36,282 bases of DNA. It comes from a virus. Under the pieces are notes generated by a model, which did not search any database, was not told where the DNA came from, and worked only from the letters and a program-made list of their open reading frames with translations. Shown here in pieces: positions 1 through 7,830 of the stretch; position 1 is the first letter of the stretch; each line of letters starts with the position of its first letter. The stretch spans positions 1 to 36,282 of IMG/VR virus record IMGVR_UViG_3300020442_001006, one strand, 5' to 3'. A program made the position numbers and the translations under genes.

Positions 1-270
1 AAAGATGATGTAGAAACTGCTACATTGACTCATCCATATCCAGATGCTGCTGTAGATGGTTACGAAAAACTTTTATACGATGTTTTAAACAGTGATCAAT
101 CACACTTTGTTCATGCAGATGAAGTGATAGAATCATGGAGAATTGTTGAGAAACTTCTATGTGTTGGAGACTCTTGTCCCATCAGAACAGCTCCATACAT
201 TTATAAGAAAGATTCTTGGGGTCCAACACATAAAACTAATAACATCACAGATTGGGATTATCCAGCATGA
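1..270 (+). CDS. zwf: Glucose-6-phosphate dehydrogenase, C-terminal part (5' end outside window)
   Basis: The reading frame is open from base 1 and ends at TGA 268-270, giving the last 89 residues. It carries the conserved C-terminal features of G6PDH: PYPDA, a YEKLLYDVL helix, the segment with DQSHFVHADEV and W, and a final SWGP. The enzyme oxidises glucose-6-phosphate and yields NADPH at the entry to the oxidative pentose phosphate pathway. Cyanophages are known to carry zwf as an auxiliary metabolic gene, thought to supply reductant and pentoses for nucleotide synthesis. The catalytic and NADP-binding parts lie upstream and cannot be judged. The next small ORF overlaps its stop by ATGA. 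Confidence 0.85.
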   Translation, partial: KDDVETATLTHPYPDAAVDGYEKLLYDVLNSDQSHFVHADEVIESWRIVEKLLCVGDSCPIRTAPYIYKKDSWGPTHKTNNITDWDYPA

Positions 271-350
271 CATTACTATTTGTCTTGGCATTCATTACTT
301 TACTCACTATTACTATGGAAATAACATGGCCAGTCAGATATAGAAAATGA
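267..350 (+). CDS. 27-residue hydrophobic peptide, function unknown
   Basis: A 27-codon ORF begins in an ATGA overlap with the zwf stop and ends in another ATGA overlap with the next ORF. The first 17 residues are almost all hydrophobic or Thr (MTLLFVLAFITLLTITM), so it would be a single-pass membrane peptide with a short basic tail (RYRK). The support is coding logic (two coupled junctions) and the membrane-like composition. No family was recognised. It could be spurious because of its size. Confidence 0.45.
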   Translation: MTLLFVLAFITLLTITMEITWPVRYRK

Positions 351-547
351 ATCTTGTTCTTAGACCATTAGAAGATGCGAACGGAGTAACTTGGAGTATC
401 ATCTGGATGATGGTGATACTTCTTGCTGGAGTTGTATGGACAATCTTATACATATTTTCATATGACGAGAGATTTCCAAATGATGTTACCACCCAGTCGG
501 AAGAGTTGTTACAACTTCAGAGTGATCAAGATAAACAGAGTAGTTGA
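347..547 (+). CDS. Small single-pass membrane protein, unknown function
   Basis: This 66-residue ORF starts by ATGA overlap with the preceding small ORF. Residues about 15-38 (WSIIWMMVILLAGVVWTILY region) form one clear transmembrane segment. They are followed by a polar Glu/Gln/Ser-rich tail with a likely cytoplasmic or virion-facing position. Its 3' end overlaps the start of the nuclease gene in another frame. Small membrane ORFs like this are common between cyanophage gene blocks, but no function can be read from the sequence. Confidence 0.6.
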   Translation: MNLVLRPLEDANGVTWSIIWMMVILLAGVVWTILYIFSYDERFPNDVTTQSEELLQLQSDQDKQSS

Positions 548-929
548 TGGAGACACTATTGATGTCACCATTGATTTAGGTTTTGATCTTTATAAAAAAG
601 AACGTGTAAGAGTTGCTGGTATAGACACACCAGAAAAACGTACACGAAATTTAGAGGAGAAAGCACTTGGAATTGACGCAACAAACTGGCTCAAAGAAAA
701 ACTCAAGGCGGCTGTGGATGGTGATGATGATCTTGTTATCCGTACTGAACTTATTGGTGGCGTCGGTAAATATGGGCGTCTTCTTGGGTGGCTTTACATT
801 GGGGACGCAGATGTGTCCCTCAATGAAGAAATGATTGACGAAGGATATGCATGGACCTACGATGGTGGAACAAAGAATAAAAACTTTGAAGAACTAAGAG
901 AAATACGTAGATCCAAGGGAAGTTTATAA
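480..929 (+). CDS. Staphylococcal-nuclease-like (thermonuclease family) enzyme
   Basis: The protein has the SNase-fold hallmarks: VVDGDTIDVTIDLGF (first metal-binding Asp), ERVRVAGIDTPE (catalytic Arg, Asp and Glu) and GKYGRLLGWLY (second catalytic Arg), ending in a helix after DEGYAW. All catalytic positions appear intact, so it is predicted to be an active Ca-dependent nuclease, perhaps acting on host DNA. The frame is open from TTG 423, with ATG at 462, 480 and 483. Start 480 is preferred because GAGAG lies about 10 bases upstream and family members start shortly before the YNF segment. No signal peptide is visible. It overlaps the upstream membrane ORF by 68 bases with this start. Confidence 0.8.
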   Translation: MMLPPSRKSCYNFRVIKINRVVDGDTIDVTIDLGFDLYKKERVRVAGIDTPEKRTRNLEEKALGIDATNWLKEKLKAAVDGDDDLVIRTELIGGVGKYGRLLGWLYIGDADVSLNEEMIDEGYAWTYDGGTKNKNFEELREIRRSKGSL

Positions 930-936
930 CATCCTC

Positions 937-943
937 ATAAATA
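937..943 (+). promoter_or_regulatory. Candidate T4-type late promoter before the terminase block
   Basis: ATAAATA lies in the 34-base gap between the nuclease stop and the ATG at 964. It matches the core of the T4 late promoter TATAAATA, which is read by gp55-programmed RNA polymerase. A strong GGAGGT ribosome binding site follows at 951-956. Confidence 0.55.
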
Positions 944-963
944 TTATCACGGAGGTATTACAA

Positions 964-1245
964 ATGGAATCATTTAATTCTACATCATGCACCAAATGCG
1001 GTGCTAGTTGGTTAAATGGACAACTATACTGGTCAACTGGAAAAGAAGGGGATCCGCATGATTTAGCAGGTTTAGTTTGTAATAATATTCCTGATAGTGA
1101 TTTAGAAAAAGCTAATTGCATCAATCCATGTAAAGGTTCCACCAGTGGTCAAACATGGGAAATGAGAGCAATGATGATAGAGACTTTGCTTGAAGAAAAG
1201 AAAAGAGATCTAGAAAATCTGAGAGACCAATTTGAAGATTTATAA
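964..1245 (+). CDS. Small Cys-rich protein in the terminase small-subunit (gp16) position
   Basis: This 93-residue protein has CTKCG near residue 9 and further Cys at about 39 and 55, giving a possible zinc-binding N-terminal half. The C-terminal third (EEKKRDLENLRDQFEDL) is a charged helix suited to coiled-coil formation. It sits directly upstream of gp17, overlapping by TAATG, where T4 carries the small terminase gp16. That position is the only argument for a packaging role; I see no sequence resemblance to gp16. The start is supported by GGAGGT eight bases upstream. It appears to be a conserved cyanophage protein rather than a random ORF. Confidence 0.7.
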   Translation: MESFNSTSCTKCGASWLNGQLYWSTGKEGDPHDLAGLVCNNIPDSDLEKANCINPCKGSTSGQTWEMRAMMIETLLEEKKRDLENLRDQFEDL

Positions 1246-2897
1246 TGGCTACTAAGACTGAGGTATATCTTGGTAATCCCAACCTAAAGAAGGCTGGTAC
1301 TGAGATACAATTTACACAAGAGCAAGTACAGGAATGGATTAAATGCAAAGAAGATCCTTTGTACTTTGCTCTAAATTATATTCAAATCATTTCACTAGAC
1401 GAAGGTCTAGTACCTTTTTCCATGTATGATTTCCAGAAGGAAATCTTGATGGACTTTCACAATAATAGATTTAACATTGCAAAACTTCCTAGACAAACTG
1501 GCAAGTCAACCACTGTTGTTGCTTACTTGCTTCATTACGCTATCTTCAACGATAGTGTTAACATTGGTATTCTTGCTAACAAGGCTAGCACCGCTAGAGA
1601 ACTACTCGGTCGTCTTCAATTAGCGTATGAGAACTTGCCGAAATGGATGCAGCATGGTATCCTTGTATGGAACAAAGGTAATGTGGAGTTAGAAAATGGA
1701 TCAAAGATATTGGCAGCTTCTACATCTGCATCTGCTGTCCGAGGTATGTCCTTTAATATCCTCTTTCTTGACGAGTTCGCTTTCGTACCGAATCACGTTG
1801 CTGAGCAATTCTTTGCCTCTGTTTATCCTACTATTACTTCTGGTAAATCAACGAAAGTCATAATTATTTCAACGCCTAATGGCATGAACCACTTCTATAA
1901 GATGTGGGAAGATGCTAAAAATGGTAAGAATGGATATGTTACAAATGAAGTACATTGGTCTCAAGTTCCAGGTAGAGATGCTAAATGGAAAGAGGAGACA
2001 TTAAAGAATACATCCAAGAGACAGTTTGCACAAGAGTTTGAATGTGACTTCCTTGGATCTGCTGATACACTAATCTCTCCTTCAAAACTACAAGCGATTC
2101 CGTTTGAAGATCCAATTCAAAGCAATGCTGGACTTGACGTATATGAGAGAGCACAAGAGAATCACGAATATATTATCACTGTGGACGTTGCCAGAGGAAT
2201 TGGTGGCGATTACAGTGCTTTCATCGTGTTTGACATTACCACGTTACCGTATAAAATTGTCGCAAAATACAGAGATAATGAGATTAAGCCTGTTATGTTT
2301 CCCTCGGTCATACACAGGGTAGCGAAAGAGTATAGGTTTCCGTATATTTTAGTAGAAGTCAATGATATTGGCGATAGTATTGCTGCTACTTTAAATTATG
2401 ATCTTGAATATCCTAACGTATTAATGTGTGCAATGCGTGGTAGAGCAGGTCAAATTGTCGGACAAGGATTCTCAGGAAACAAAACACAACTAGGTGTCAA
2501 AATGAGTATCACTGTTAAAAAACAAGGATGCTCTAATCTCAAAGCAATCATTGAAGATGACAAATTAACGTTCTCTGATTTTGATATTCTGAGAGAGTTG
2601 ACTACATTCATTCAGCGAAAACAGAGTTGGGAAGCGGATGATGGGTATCATGATGACCTTGTAATGTGTATGGTTCTATTTGCATGGTTAGTCATGCAAG
2701 ACTATTTTAGAGAGATGACTGACCAAGATGTCAGAAGAAGAATTTACGAAGAACAAAGAAATCAAATTGAACAAGACATGGCACCATTTGGTTTTGTTGA
2801 TGATGGATTAGGTGATGACACTTTCATTGATGGCGATGGTGACCTTTGGGCTTACGGAGATACACAAGAAGAAGTATCATACATGTGGAATTATTAG
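1245..2897 (+). CDS. gp17: Terminase large subunit (DNA packaging ATPase/nuclease)
   Basis: This is the packaging motor of 550 residues (T4 gp17 has 610). The N-terminal ATPase shows Walker A RQTGKST at 83-89, Walker B NILFLDEF with D176/E177, and the coupling motif STPNG at 209-213. The C-terminal RNase H-like nuclease begins around residue 300, with the metal Asp in ITVDVARG and a late GYHDDLVM motif. It acts on the portal (gp20) to translocate and cut concatemeric DNA. It starts inside the stop of the upstream small gene (TAATG), which suggests coupled translation. The last 60 residues are very acidic (DDGLGDD, DGDGD). Confidence 0.97.
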   Translation: MATKTEVYLGNPNLKKAGTEIQFTQEQVQEWIKCKEDPLYFALNYIQIISLDEGLVPFSMYDFQKEILMDFHNNRFNIAKLPRQTGKSTTVVAYLLHYAIFNDSVNIGILANKASTARELLGRLQLAYENLPKWMQHGILVWNKGNVELENGSKILAASTSASAVRGMSFNILFLDEFAFVPNHVAEQFFASVYPTITSGKSTKVIIISTPNGMNHFYKMWEDAKNGKNGYVTNEVHWSQVPGRDAKWKEETLKNTSKRQFAQEFECDFLGSADTLISPSKLQAIPFEDPIQSNAGLDVYERAQENHEYIITVDVARGIGGDYSAFIVFDITTLPYKIVAKYRDNEIKPVMFPSVIHRVAKEYRFPYILVEVNDIGDSIAATLNYDLEYPNVLMCAMRGRAGQIVGQGFSGNKTQLGVKMSITVKKQGCSNLKAIIEDDKLTFSDFDILRELTTFIQRKQSWEADDGYHDDLVMCMVLFAWLVMQDYFREMTDQDVRRRIYEEQRNQIEQDMAPFGFVDDGLGDDTFIDGDGDLWAYGDTQEEVSYMWNY

Positions 2898-2917
2898 GGG
2901 TATTGCAAGTCCCCCTA
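2895..2917 (+). terminator. Weak terminator-like hairpin at the end of gp17
   Basis: TAGGGG (2895-2900) pairs with CCCCTA (2912-2917) across an 11-base loop, followed shortly by TTTT at 2921-2924. The left arm begins with the gp17 stop codon. The six-pair stem and imperfect T tract make it at best a partial terminator before the sheath gene. Confidence 0.4.
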
Positions 2918-2947
2918 TAGTTTTAATTACTCTAAGTTCCAGAAAAT

Positions 2948-2954
2948 CTAAATA
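2948..2954 (+). promoter_or_regulatory. Candidate late promoter for tail sheath gene
   Basis: CTAAATA lies in the 95-base gap before gp18, in the same place as the ATAAATA motifs of neighbouring structural genes and one base from the T4 late core. AGGAG at 2981-2985 is the ribosome binding site. Confidence 0.45.
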
Positions 2955-2992
2955 CTTACAGATTAATTGGAACATCAACGAGGAGTTAAAAC

Positions 2993-5212
2993 ATGGCAAG
3001 TCAAGTCTCGCCTGGTGTAGTTCTTAGAGAACGTGACCTAACTAATGCTGTAATTACAGGAGCTTCATCGCTCACTGCTGCATTTGCATCATCTTTTCAG
3101 AAAGGTCCGATTGGAGAAATCGTAAACATCTCTAATCAGAAAGAACTAGTCAGCACTTTTGGTACACCTAAAGATGCTAATGCCGAGGATTGGTTGGTAG
3201 CATCTGAATTCTTAGGATATGGTGGTCGCCTATCTGTGGTTCGTGCTGGAACTGGTGTATTAAATGCAACTAACGGTGCTGGTGCTCTAATCAAAAATGA
3301 TTCAGAGTGGGAAGCAGGTGTTGGTGCTGCTAATATTTTTGCTGCACGTTCTGCTGGAACATGGGGTAACTCACTTCAAGTGGTTGCTGTAGACCGTGGT
3401 GCTGATCAAATTCTCACACTTGCTTCTGCTCCTGCCACAACTACTCTCAACACTGCTTTCACAACAACTGCTGGAAGACAGGGTAGAATCTATTCTTGGG
3501 ACGCTGCTACTAAAGAACTAGCAGTTATCCTTGATGATCCAACAACTCTTATCGTAACTGGTGATAAGTTTGACGAACCAGGCGATGGTGTTGCACAAAC
3601 AGTTACCGCTGGTGCCTACGCTGGTCAGGGAACTCAAAATGGTACACACACTGTTGATCCTACAGGTGGTACTGGTACAGGTTTACGCCTCAATGTTGTT
3701 ATTGATGCAAACGGAGATGTTACAGGAGTAACTATCGTTAATGGTGGTACAGATTATTCTGCTAATGATTCAGTAACAGTTGCTGCTGCTGGTCTAGGAA
3801 CTGGTGCTGTTGCTGATCTAACTGTCACAATCAACACTGTTTCTGATGACAACATCAATGTTGACAGTGTTAAAGACTGGTACACCAACACAACAATTGG
3901 ATCAACTGGTTTAAAACTCGCTGCAATTGGTCCACGTCCTGGTACTTCTGAGTATGCTTCTTCACGTGGCATTTCTTATGACGAAGTACACATTGCAGTA
4001 ATTGACACTACTGGAGATGTCTCTGGTGCTGCCAATACAGTTCTAGAAAGATTCACTTATCTATCTAAACTTTCCGATGGTAAGAGTGCTGAAGGTGCTT
4101 CTACTTACTATAAGGAAATTATCAATCTAGAGTCTGAATACATTTTCCATGGTGCTGCACTTGGTAACACCATTGAACCAACACAAGGTGGTGGTGGAAT
4201 TGCCATCAGCACTGCTTCTACTGGTCTTGCATCTGGCAGTAAGTTCGTATTAGTTGCTAAGAACGAAACAACCCTTAGCAATGGTACTGACGATTACGCC
4301 TACACCGCTGGTGAAGTTAACGCTGCTTATGATCTATTCATTGATACAGAAGAAACAACCATTGACTTTGTTCTAATGGGTGGTTCCTTCGGTAATGAGA
4401 CAGATACACTTGCTAAAGCACAAAAGGTAGTTGCCATTGCTGCTAATCGTAAGGACTGCGTTGCATTTGTTTCTCCTTATTCTGGAAACCAAATTGGTAG
4501 TGGTGGTTCTGCTCTGTCACCTGTACAGCAGAGAACAAACACTCTCAACTTCATGAATTCAATTACATCTACTTCATACGCTGTCTTAGATAGCGGTTAC
4601 AAGTACATGTATGATCGTTTCAATGATAAGTATCGCTATGTTGCTTGCAACGGTGATATTGCTGGTCTTTGTGTTAGCACATCTACTTCTGTTGCAGATT
4701 GGATTTCTCCTGCTGGTATGGCAAGAGGTGGTGTCCGCAACGTAATCAAACTTGCATACAATCCAAATAAAGCAGATAGAGATGAACTCTATCAGAACAG
4801 AGTTAACCCAGTGGTAACTTTCCCTGGCTCTGGTCCTGTTCTATTCGGTGACAAGACTGCTCTTGCTTCACCTTCTGCTTTTGACAGAATCAACGTTCGT
4901 CGCCTCTTCCTCAATATTGAGAAGAGAGTTGAAGCTCTTGCTAAGGGCGTTCTCTTTGAGATCAACGACGAAACAACTCGTTCTGGATTCCTTGCAAACA
5001 TCAATGGTTATCTAAATGAGATCTCTGCCGCACAGGGTATCACCGATTTCCTAGTTGTATGTGATGGAACAAACAACACACCTGATGTAATTGATCGTAA
5101 CGAATTCGTTGCTGAACTATTCATCAAACCTGCCCGTTCCATTAACTATGTAACAGTTACATTTACTGCTACACGTACTGGAGTTTCTTTCAACGAAGTC
5201 GTTGGACGCTGA
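2993..5212 (+). CDS. gp18: Tail sheath protein
   Basis: This 739-residue contractile sheath subunit (T4 gp18 has 659) is recognised from its N-terminus (SPGVVLRERDLTNAVITG, FASSFQKGPIGE), the central RVV-type core, and the C-terminal domain with RRLFLNIEKRVEALAKGVLFE and the final VTFTATRTGVSF strand. The N-terminal and C-terminal parts form the conserved assembly core of sheath proteins. Residues about 215-285 are a Gly/Thr-rich insert with a TIVNGGTDYSANDSVTV motif that resembles repeats found in other cyanophage virion proteins. A similar segment occurs in the 14089-16191 gene. Codon use is regular and rich in GCT/GGT, typical of highly expressed late genes. Confidence 0.96.
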   Translation: MASQVSPGVVLRERDLTNAVITGASSLTAAFASSFQKGPIGEIVNISNQKELVSTFGTPKDANAEDWLVASEFLGYGGRLSVVRAGTGVLNATNGAGALIKNDSEWEAGVGAANIFAARSAGTWGNSLQVVAVDRGADQILTLASAPATTTLNTAFTTTAGRQGRIYSWDAATKELAVILDDPTTLIVTGDKFDEPGDGVAQTVTAGAYAGQGTQNGTHTVDPTGGTGTGLRLNVVIDANGDVTGVTIVNGGTDYSANDSVTVAAAGLGTGAVADLTVTINTVSDDNINVDSVKDWYTNTTIGSTGLKLAAIGPRPGTSEYASSRGISYDEVHIAVIDTTGDVSGAANTVLERFTYLSKLSDGKSAEGASTYYKEIINLESEYIFHGAALGNTIEPTQGGGGIAISTASTGLASGSKFVLVAKNETTLSNGTDDYAYTAGEVNAAYDLFIDTEETTIDFVLMGGSFGNETDTLAKAQKVVAIAANRKDCVAFVSPYSGNQIGSGGSALSPVQQRTNTLNFMNSITSTSYAVLDSGYKYMYDRFNDKYRYVACNGDIAGLCVSTSTSVADWISPAGMARGGVRNVIKLAYNPNKADRDELYQNRVNPVVTFPGSGPVLFGDKTALASPSAFDRINVRRLFLNIEKRVEALAKGVLFEINDETTRSGFLANINGYLNEISAAQGITDFLVVCDGTNNTPDVIDRNEFVAELFIKPARSINYVTVTFTATRTGVSFNEVVGR

Positions 5213-5216
5213 TCTA

Positions 5217-5223
5217 TTAAATA
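5217..5223 (+). promoter_or_regulatory. Candidate late promoter for tail tube gene
   Basis: TTAAATA falls five bases after the gp18 stop, in the 42-base gap before gp19. It is a weaker match to ATAAATA than the others and is assigned mainly by position. Confidence 0.35.
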
Positions 5224-5254
5224 ATAAACAGAAAAGAAGAGGTTTTTAAAAAAA

Positions 5255-5842
5255 ATGGCAATTACTAGCAACGTTTCAAGCTTCCTATCAAAGGTAAGTC
5301 AGGGTGTACGCCCTAATATGTTTGAAGTGTCTATTCAGTTTCCTGGCACAGCTGAAGCAGATGACACTGAAATTGTAACTTACATGTGTAAGTCTGCTGC
5401 TCTACCTTCATCTAACGTAGGTGTTATTGAAGTTCCCTTCAGAGGTAGAACAGTTAAGATTGCAGGCGACAGAACATTTGATAACTGGTCTGCAACCTTC
5501 ATCAACGATAAAGATTTCAAAGTAAGATCTTACTTTGAAAAATGGCTACAACAAATCAATTCCCACCAAGCAAACACTGCTGGTATTATTGATCCTACCG
5601 CTTATGGTCGCACTGTTGTTATCAGACAACTTGAAAAAGATGATAACTCAAATGGCAGTGAACTAAGATCTTATAAGTTATGGTACGCATTCCCAACCAG
5701 TGCATCTGCAATTGACCTTGCTTATGACAGCAACGATCAGATTGAAGAATTCTCAATTGAATTCCAGTATTCTTATTGGACTGTTGCTGGTGAAGGCGAT
5801 AGCGAATCCAAAGCTGGAAGAAGTGGAATTAACATTGAATAA
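5255..5842 (+). CDS. gp19: Tail tube protein
   Basis: The 195-residue protein (T4 gp19 has 163) starts with a short helix and then the tube-fold signature: RPNMFEVSIQFPG, CKSAALPSSNVGVIEVPFRGR, DRTFDNWSATFINDKDFKVR, and a later SYKLWYAFPTS with EFSIEFQYSYW. It polymerises inside the sheath to form the rigid inner tube. It lies between sheath and portal exactly as in T4. A purine-rich GAAGAGG serves as ribosome binding site before an A-rich stretch. The protein at 11553 shares the same fold pattern and may be a paralogue. Confidence 0.95.
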   Translation: MAITSNVSSFLSKVSQGVRPNMFEVSIQFPGTAEADDTEIVTYMCKSAALPSSNVGVIEVPFRGRTVKIAGDRTFDNWSATFINDKDFKVRSYFEKWLQQINSHQANTAGIIDPTAYGRTVVIRQLEKDDNSNGSELRSYKLWYAFPTSASAIDLAYDSNDQIEEFSIEFQYSYWTVAGEGDSESKAGRSGINIE

Positions 5843-5845
5843 ATA
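5839..5845 (+). promoter_or_regulatory. Candidate late promoter for portal gene, overlapping the gp19 stop
   Basis: ATAAATA contains the gp19 stop TAA (5840-5842). It lies 33 bases before the gp20 ATG and abuts the hairpin at 5843-5863. Confidence 0.5.
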
Positions 5846-5863
5846 ACTCTAGGAAAGAGTTAT
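5843..5863 (+). other. Perfect 8-bp stem-loop in the gp20 leader
   Basis: ATAACTCT (5843-5850) pairs perfectly with AGAGTTAT (5856-5863) around the five-base loop AGGAA. No T tract follows, so it is not an intrinsic terminator. The loop displays an AGGA Shine-Dalgarno-like sequence, but 22 bases from the gp20 ATG at 5878. The structure could modulate portal synthesis or protect the mRNA end; this is inference. Confidence 0.55.
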
Positions 5864-5877
5864 TGAGTTAATTAATA

Positions 5878-7590
5878 ATGGGTCAACTATTTGGTTTCCA
5901 AATTAACCGCAAAGCTGAAGCAAAGGGGCAGTCGCCAGTACCTCCTCTCGCTGATGAACCTGCTTCTATTGCAGCTGGCGGTTATTTTGGTACATATGTA
6001 GACACAGATGCCACCGCAAGGAATGAGTATGAGCTAATCCGTAGGTATAGGGATATGGCTCTTCATCCTGAGGTGGATTCTGCTGTTGATGAAATTGTAA
6101 ATGAGTTTGTTGTCAGTGACAATAACGACTCCTGTGTGGATATCAATCTAGAAAATCTAGACATTGGTATGGGGATCAAGAAAAAAGTAAGAGATGAGTT
6201 TGATTATATCAAAAGACTATTGAATTTTGATAATCGTGCTCATCAAATTATTCGTTCATGGTATATTGATGGACGAATTTTTTATCACAAAGTAATTGAT
6301 TTAGATAACCCCAAGAAAGGCATTACTGAGTTGAGATATATTGACTCACTTAAAATGCGTAAGGTCAGACAAAAACTAGGTAAGATGGGTAGTCCACCTG
6401 ATGCTGCCTTGGCACAGTCAGTTCAAGGAACTGCTCTTGAGCATGAATGGGGAAATTATGTTGATTATTATTTGTACAACCCTAGAGGATATCTAAGGGG
6501 TGGTGCAATGGGTCCAGTTGGAGACATGTCCAACTCACAAGGAATTAAGATGGCAGTTGATTCAATTGCTTTCTGTGCTTCTGGACTACAAGATTTAAAT
6601 AAAAGAATGCATCTTAGTTTCATGCATAAGGCGATTAAGTCTCTTAATCAACTCCGCATGATTGAAGATGCTCTTGTCATCTATCGTTTATCACGTGCTC
6701 CCGAACGTAGAATTTTCTACATTGATGTTGGCAATCTTCCAAAGGTCAAAGCAGAACAATATCTCCGTGACGTGATGGCACGTTATCGTAACAAACTAGT
6801 TTACGATGCCAGCACTGGTGAGATTCGTGATGACAAAAAGCACATGAGTATGCTTGAGGATTTTTGGTTACCTCGTAGAGAGGGTGGTCGTGGAACTGAG
6901 ATCACCACCTTGCCTGGTGGACAGAACCTAGGAGAACTCAAAGATGTTGAGTATTTTAGGAAGAAGTTATATAACTCTCTCAATCTTCCTCCTTCCCGTC
7001 TCACAGACGACAACAAAGGATTTAACCTTGGTAAAACCACTGAAGTCCTTAGAGACGAACTTAAGTTCACAAAGTTCATCGGACGTTTACGTAAAAAGTT
7101 TGGAGAGTTATTCCACGATATTCTCAAGACTCAACTTATCCTCAAAGGAGTAATCTCTCCTGAAGATTGGGATGACATGAAGGAGCATATTCAATATGAC
7201 TTCCTGTTTGACAACCACTTCAATGAGTTGAAAGAAAAAGAGTTGATGACTCAACGCATTGCTCTTGCAACTCAAATGGATGCATTTGTTGGAAAGTATT
7301 TTTCTATTGAATACATTCGCCGTCATATTCTTGAACAAACTGAGAAAGAATATAGAGAAATTGACAAGCAAATGCAAAAAGAAATTGACAAAGGTCTTGC
7401 AATTGATCCTGTCAATGTCACGCAACTTGATATGATGGACCGCCAGAACATGGCATTTGCTCCTGAAATTCAAGCACAGCAACAACAAGATCAAGCACAA
7501 TTAGATCAAGCAGCTGCGGATGATGCTCATCAAAAACAGTTGCAAATGGCGAAAGCACAACCCCCCAAACCCACAGAAAATAATAAATAA
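5878..7590 (+). CDS. gp20: Portal vertex protein
   Basis: The 570-residue portal (T4 gp20 has 524) forms the dodecameric ring at the capsid vertex through which DNA enters. Family features visible include YELIRRYRDMALHPEVDSAVDEIVNEFV near residue 50, a YIDGRIFYHKVID segment, RMIEDALVIYRLSRAPERRIFYIDVGNLP near 260, and the GFNLGKTTEVLRDELKF region. The C-terminal tail (about 520-570) is Gln/Ala/Lys-rich and probably disordered. It follows gp19 after a 35-base leader with a hairpin. The start has no strong ribosome binding site, and a weak GAG lies about 13 bases upstream. Confidence 0.97.
   Translation: MGQLFGFQINRKAEAKGQSPVPPLADEPASIAAGGYFGTYVDTDATARNEYELIRRYRDMALHPEVDSAVDEIVNEFVVSDNNDSCVDINLENLDIGMGIKKKVRDEFDYIKRLLNFDNRAHQIIRSWYIDGRIFYHKVIDLDNPKKGITELRYIDSLKMRKVRQKLGKMGSPPDAALAQSVQGTALEHEWGNYVDYYLYNPRGYLRGGAMGPVGDMSNSQGIKMAVDSIAFCASGLQDLNKRMHLSFMHKAIKSLNQLRMIEDALVIYRLSRAPERRIFYIDVGNLPKVKAEQYLRDVMARYRNKLVYDASTGEIRDDKKHMSMLEDFWLPRREGGRGTEITTLPGGQNLGELKDVEYFRKKLYNSLNLPPSRLTDDNKGFNLGKTTEVLRDELKFTKFIGRLRKKFGELFHDILKTQLILKGVISPEDWDDMKEHIQYDFLFDNHFNELKEKELMTQRIALATQMDAFVGKYFSIEYIRRHILEQTEKEYREIDKQMQKEIDKGLAIDPVNVTQLDMMDRQNMAFAPEIQAQQQQDQAQLDQAAADDAHQKQLQMAKAQPPKPTENNK
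7583..7589 (+). promoter_or_regulatory. Candidate late promoter for the prohead core/protease pair
   Basis: ATAAATA overlaps the last sense codon and stop (7588-7590) of gp20 and precedes the next ATG by 11 bases. If the motif is a -10-like element, its start site would fall at or just upstream of this ATG, so it may serve gp21 more than the 7600 ORF. Confidence 0.45.
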
Positions 7591-7599
7591 TTAATTATC

Positions 7600-7830
7600 A
7601 TGTCAGAAACTAATATTGATCAGGCAAATCCTGAAGCGGAAGTTGTTGATGTAGTTGGTGCTATTGCCAACAACCAAAGAGCAAAAGCAATTGACGCCAT
7701 TCAAGATTTACTATATGCAAAGTCTAGTGAGGCAATCGGTCAGTACAAACAAACTGTTGCCAACACATTTTTTGATGAACCAGTAGAAACAGAGGAACCA
7801 AACAATGAAACTGATAACGGAGACGATTGA
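7600..7830 (+). CDS. gp67: Small acidic prohead core protein (gp67-like by position)
   Basis: The 76-residue protein is acidic at both ends (PEAEVVDV; EPVETEEPNNETDNGDD), with a central helix NNQRAKAIDAIQDLLYAKSSEAIGQYKQTV. It occupies the slot between portal and prohead protease where T4 encodes the 80-residue acidic core protein gp67, which is packed into the prohead and degraded by gp21. The assignment rests on position, size and charge. Its 3' end overlaps gp21 by 26 bases. Confidence 0.7.
   Translation: MSETNIDQANPEAEVVDVVGAIANNQRAKAIDAIQDLLYAKSSEAIGQYKQTVANTFFDEPVETEEPNNETDNGDD

Noticed and set aside
7108-7500. 130-codon open frame on the - strand opposite gp20
   Set aside because: Antisense shadow of the portal gene; the translation is Leu/Phe/Cys-rich and has no ribosome binding site or family resemblance.
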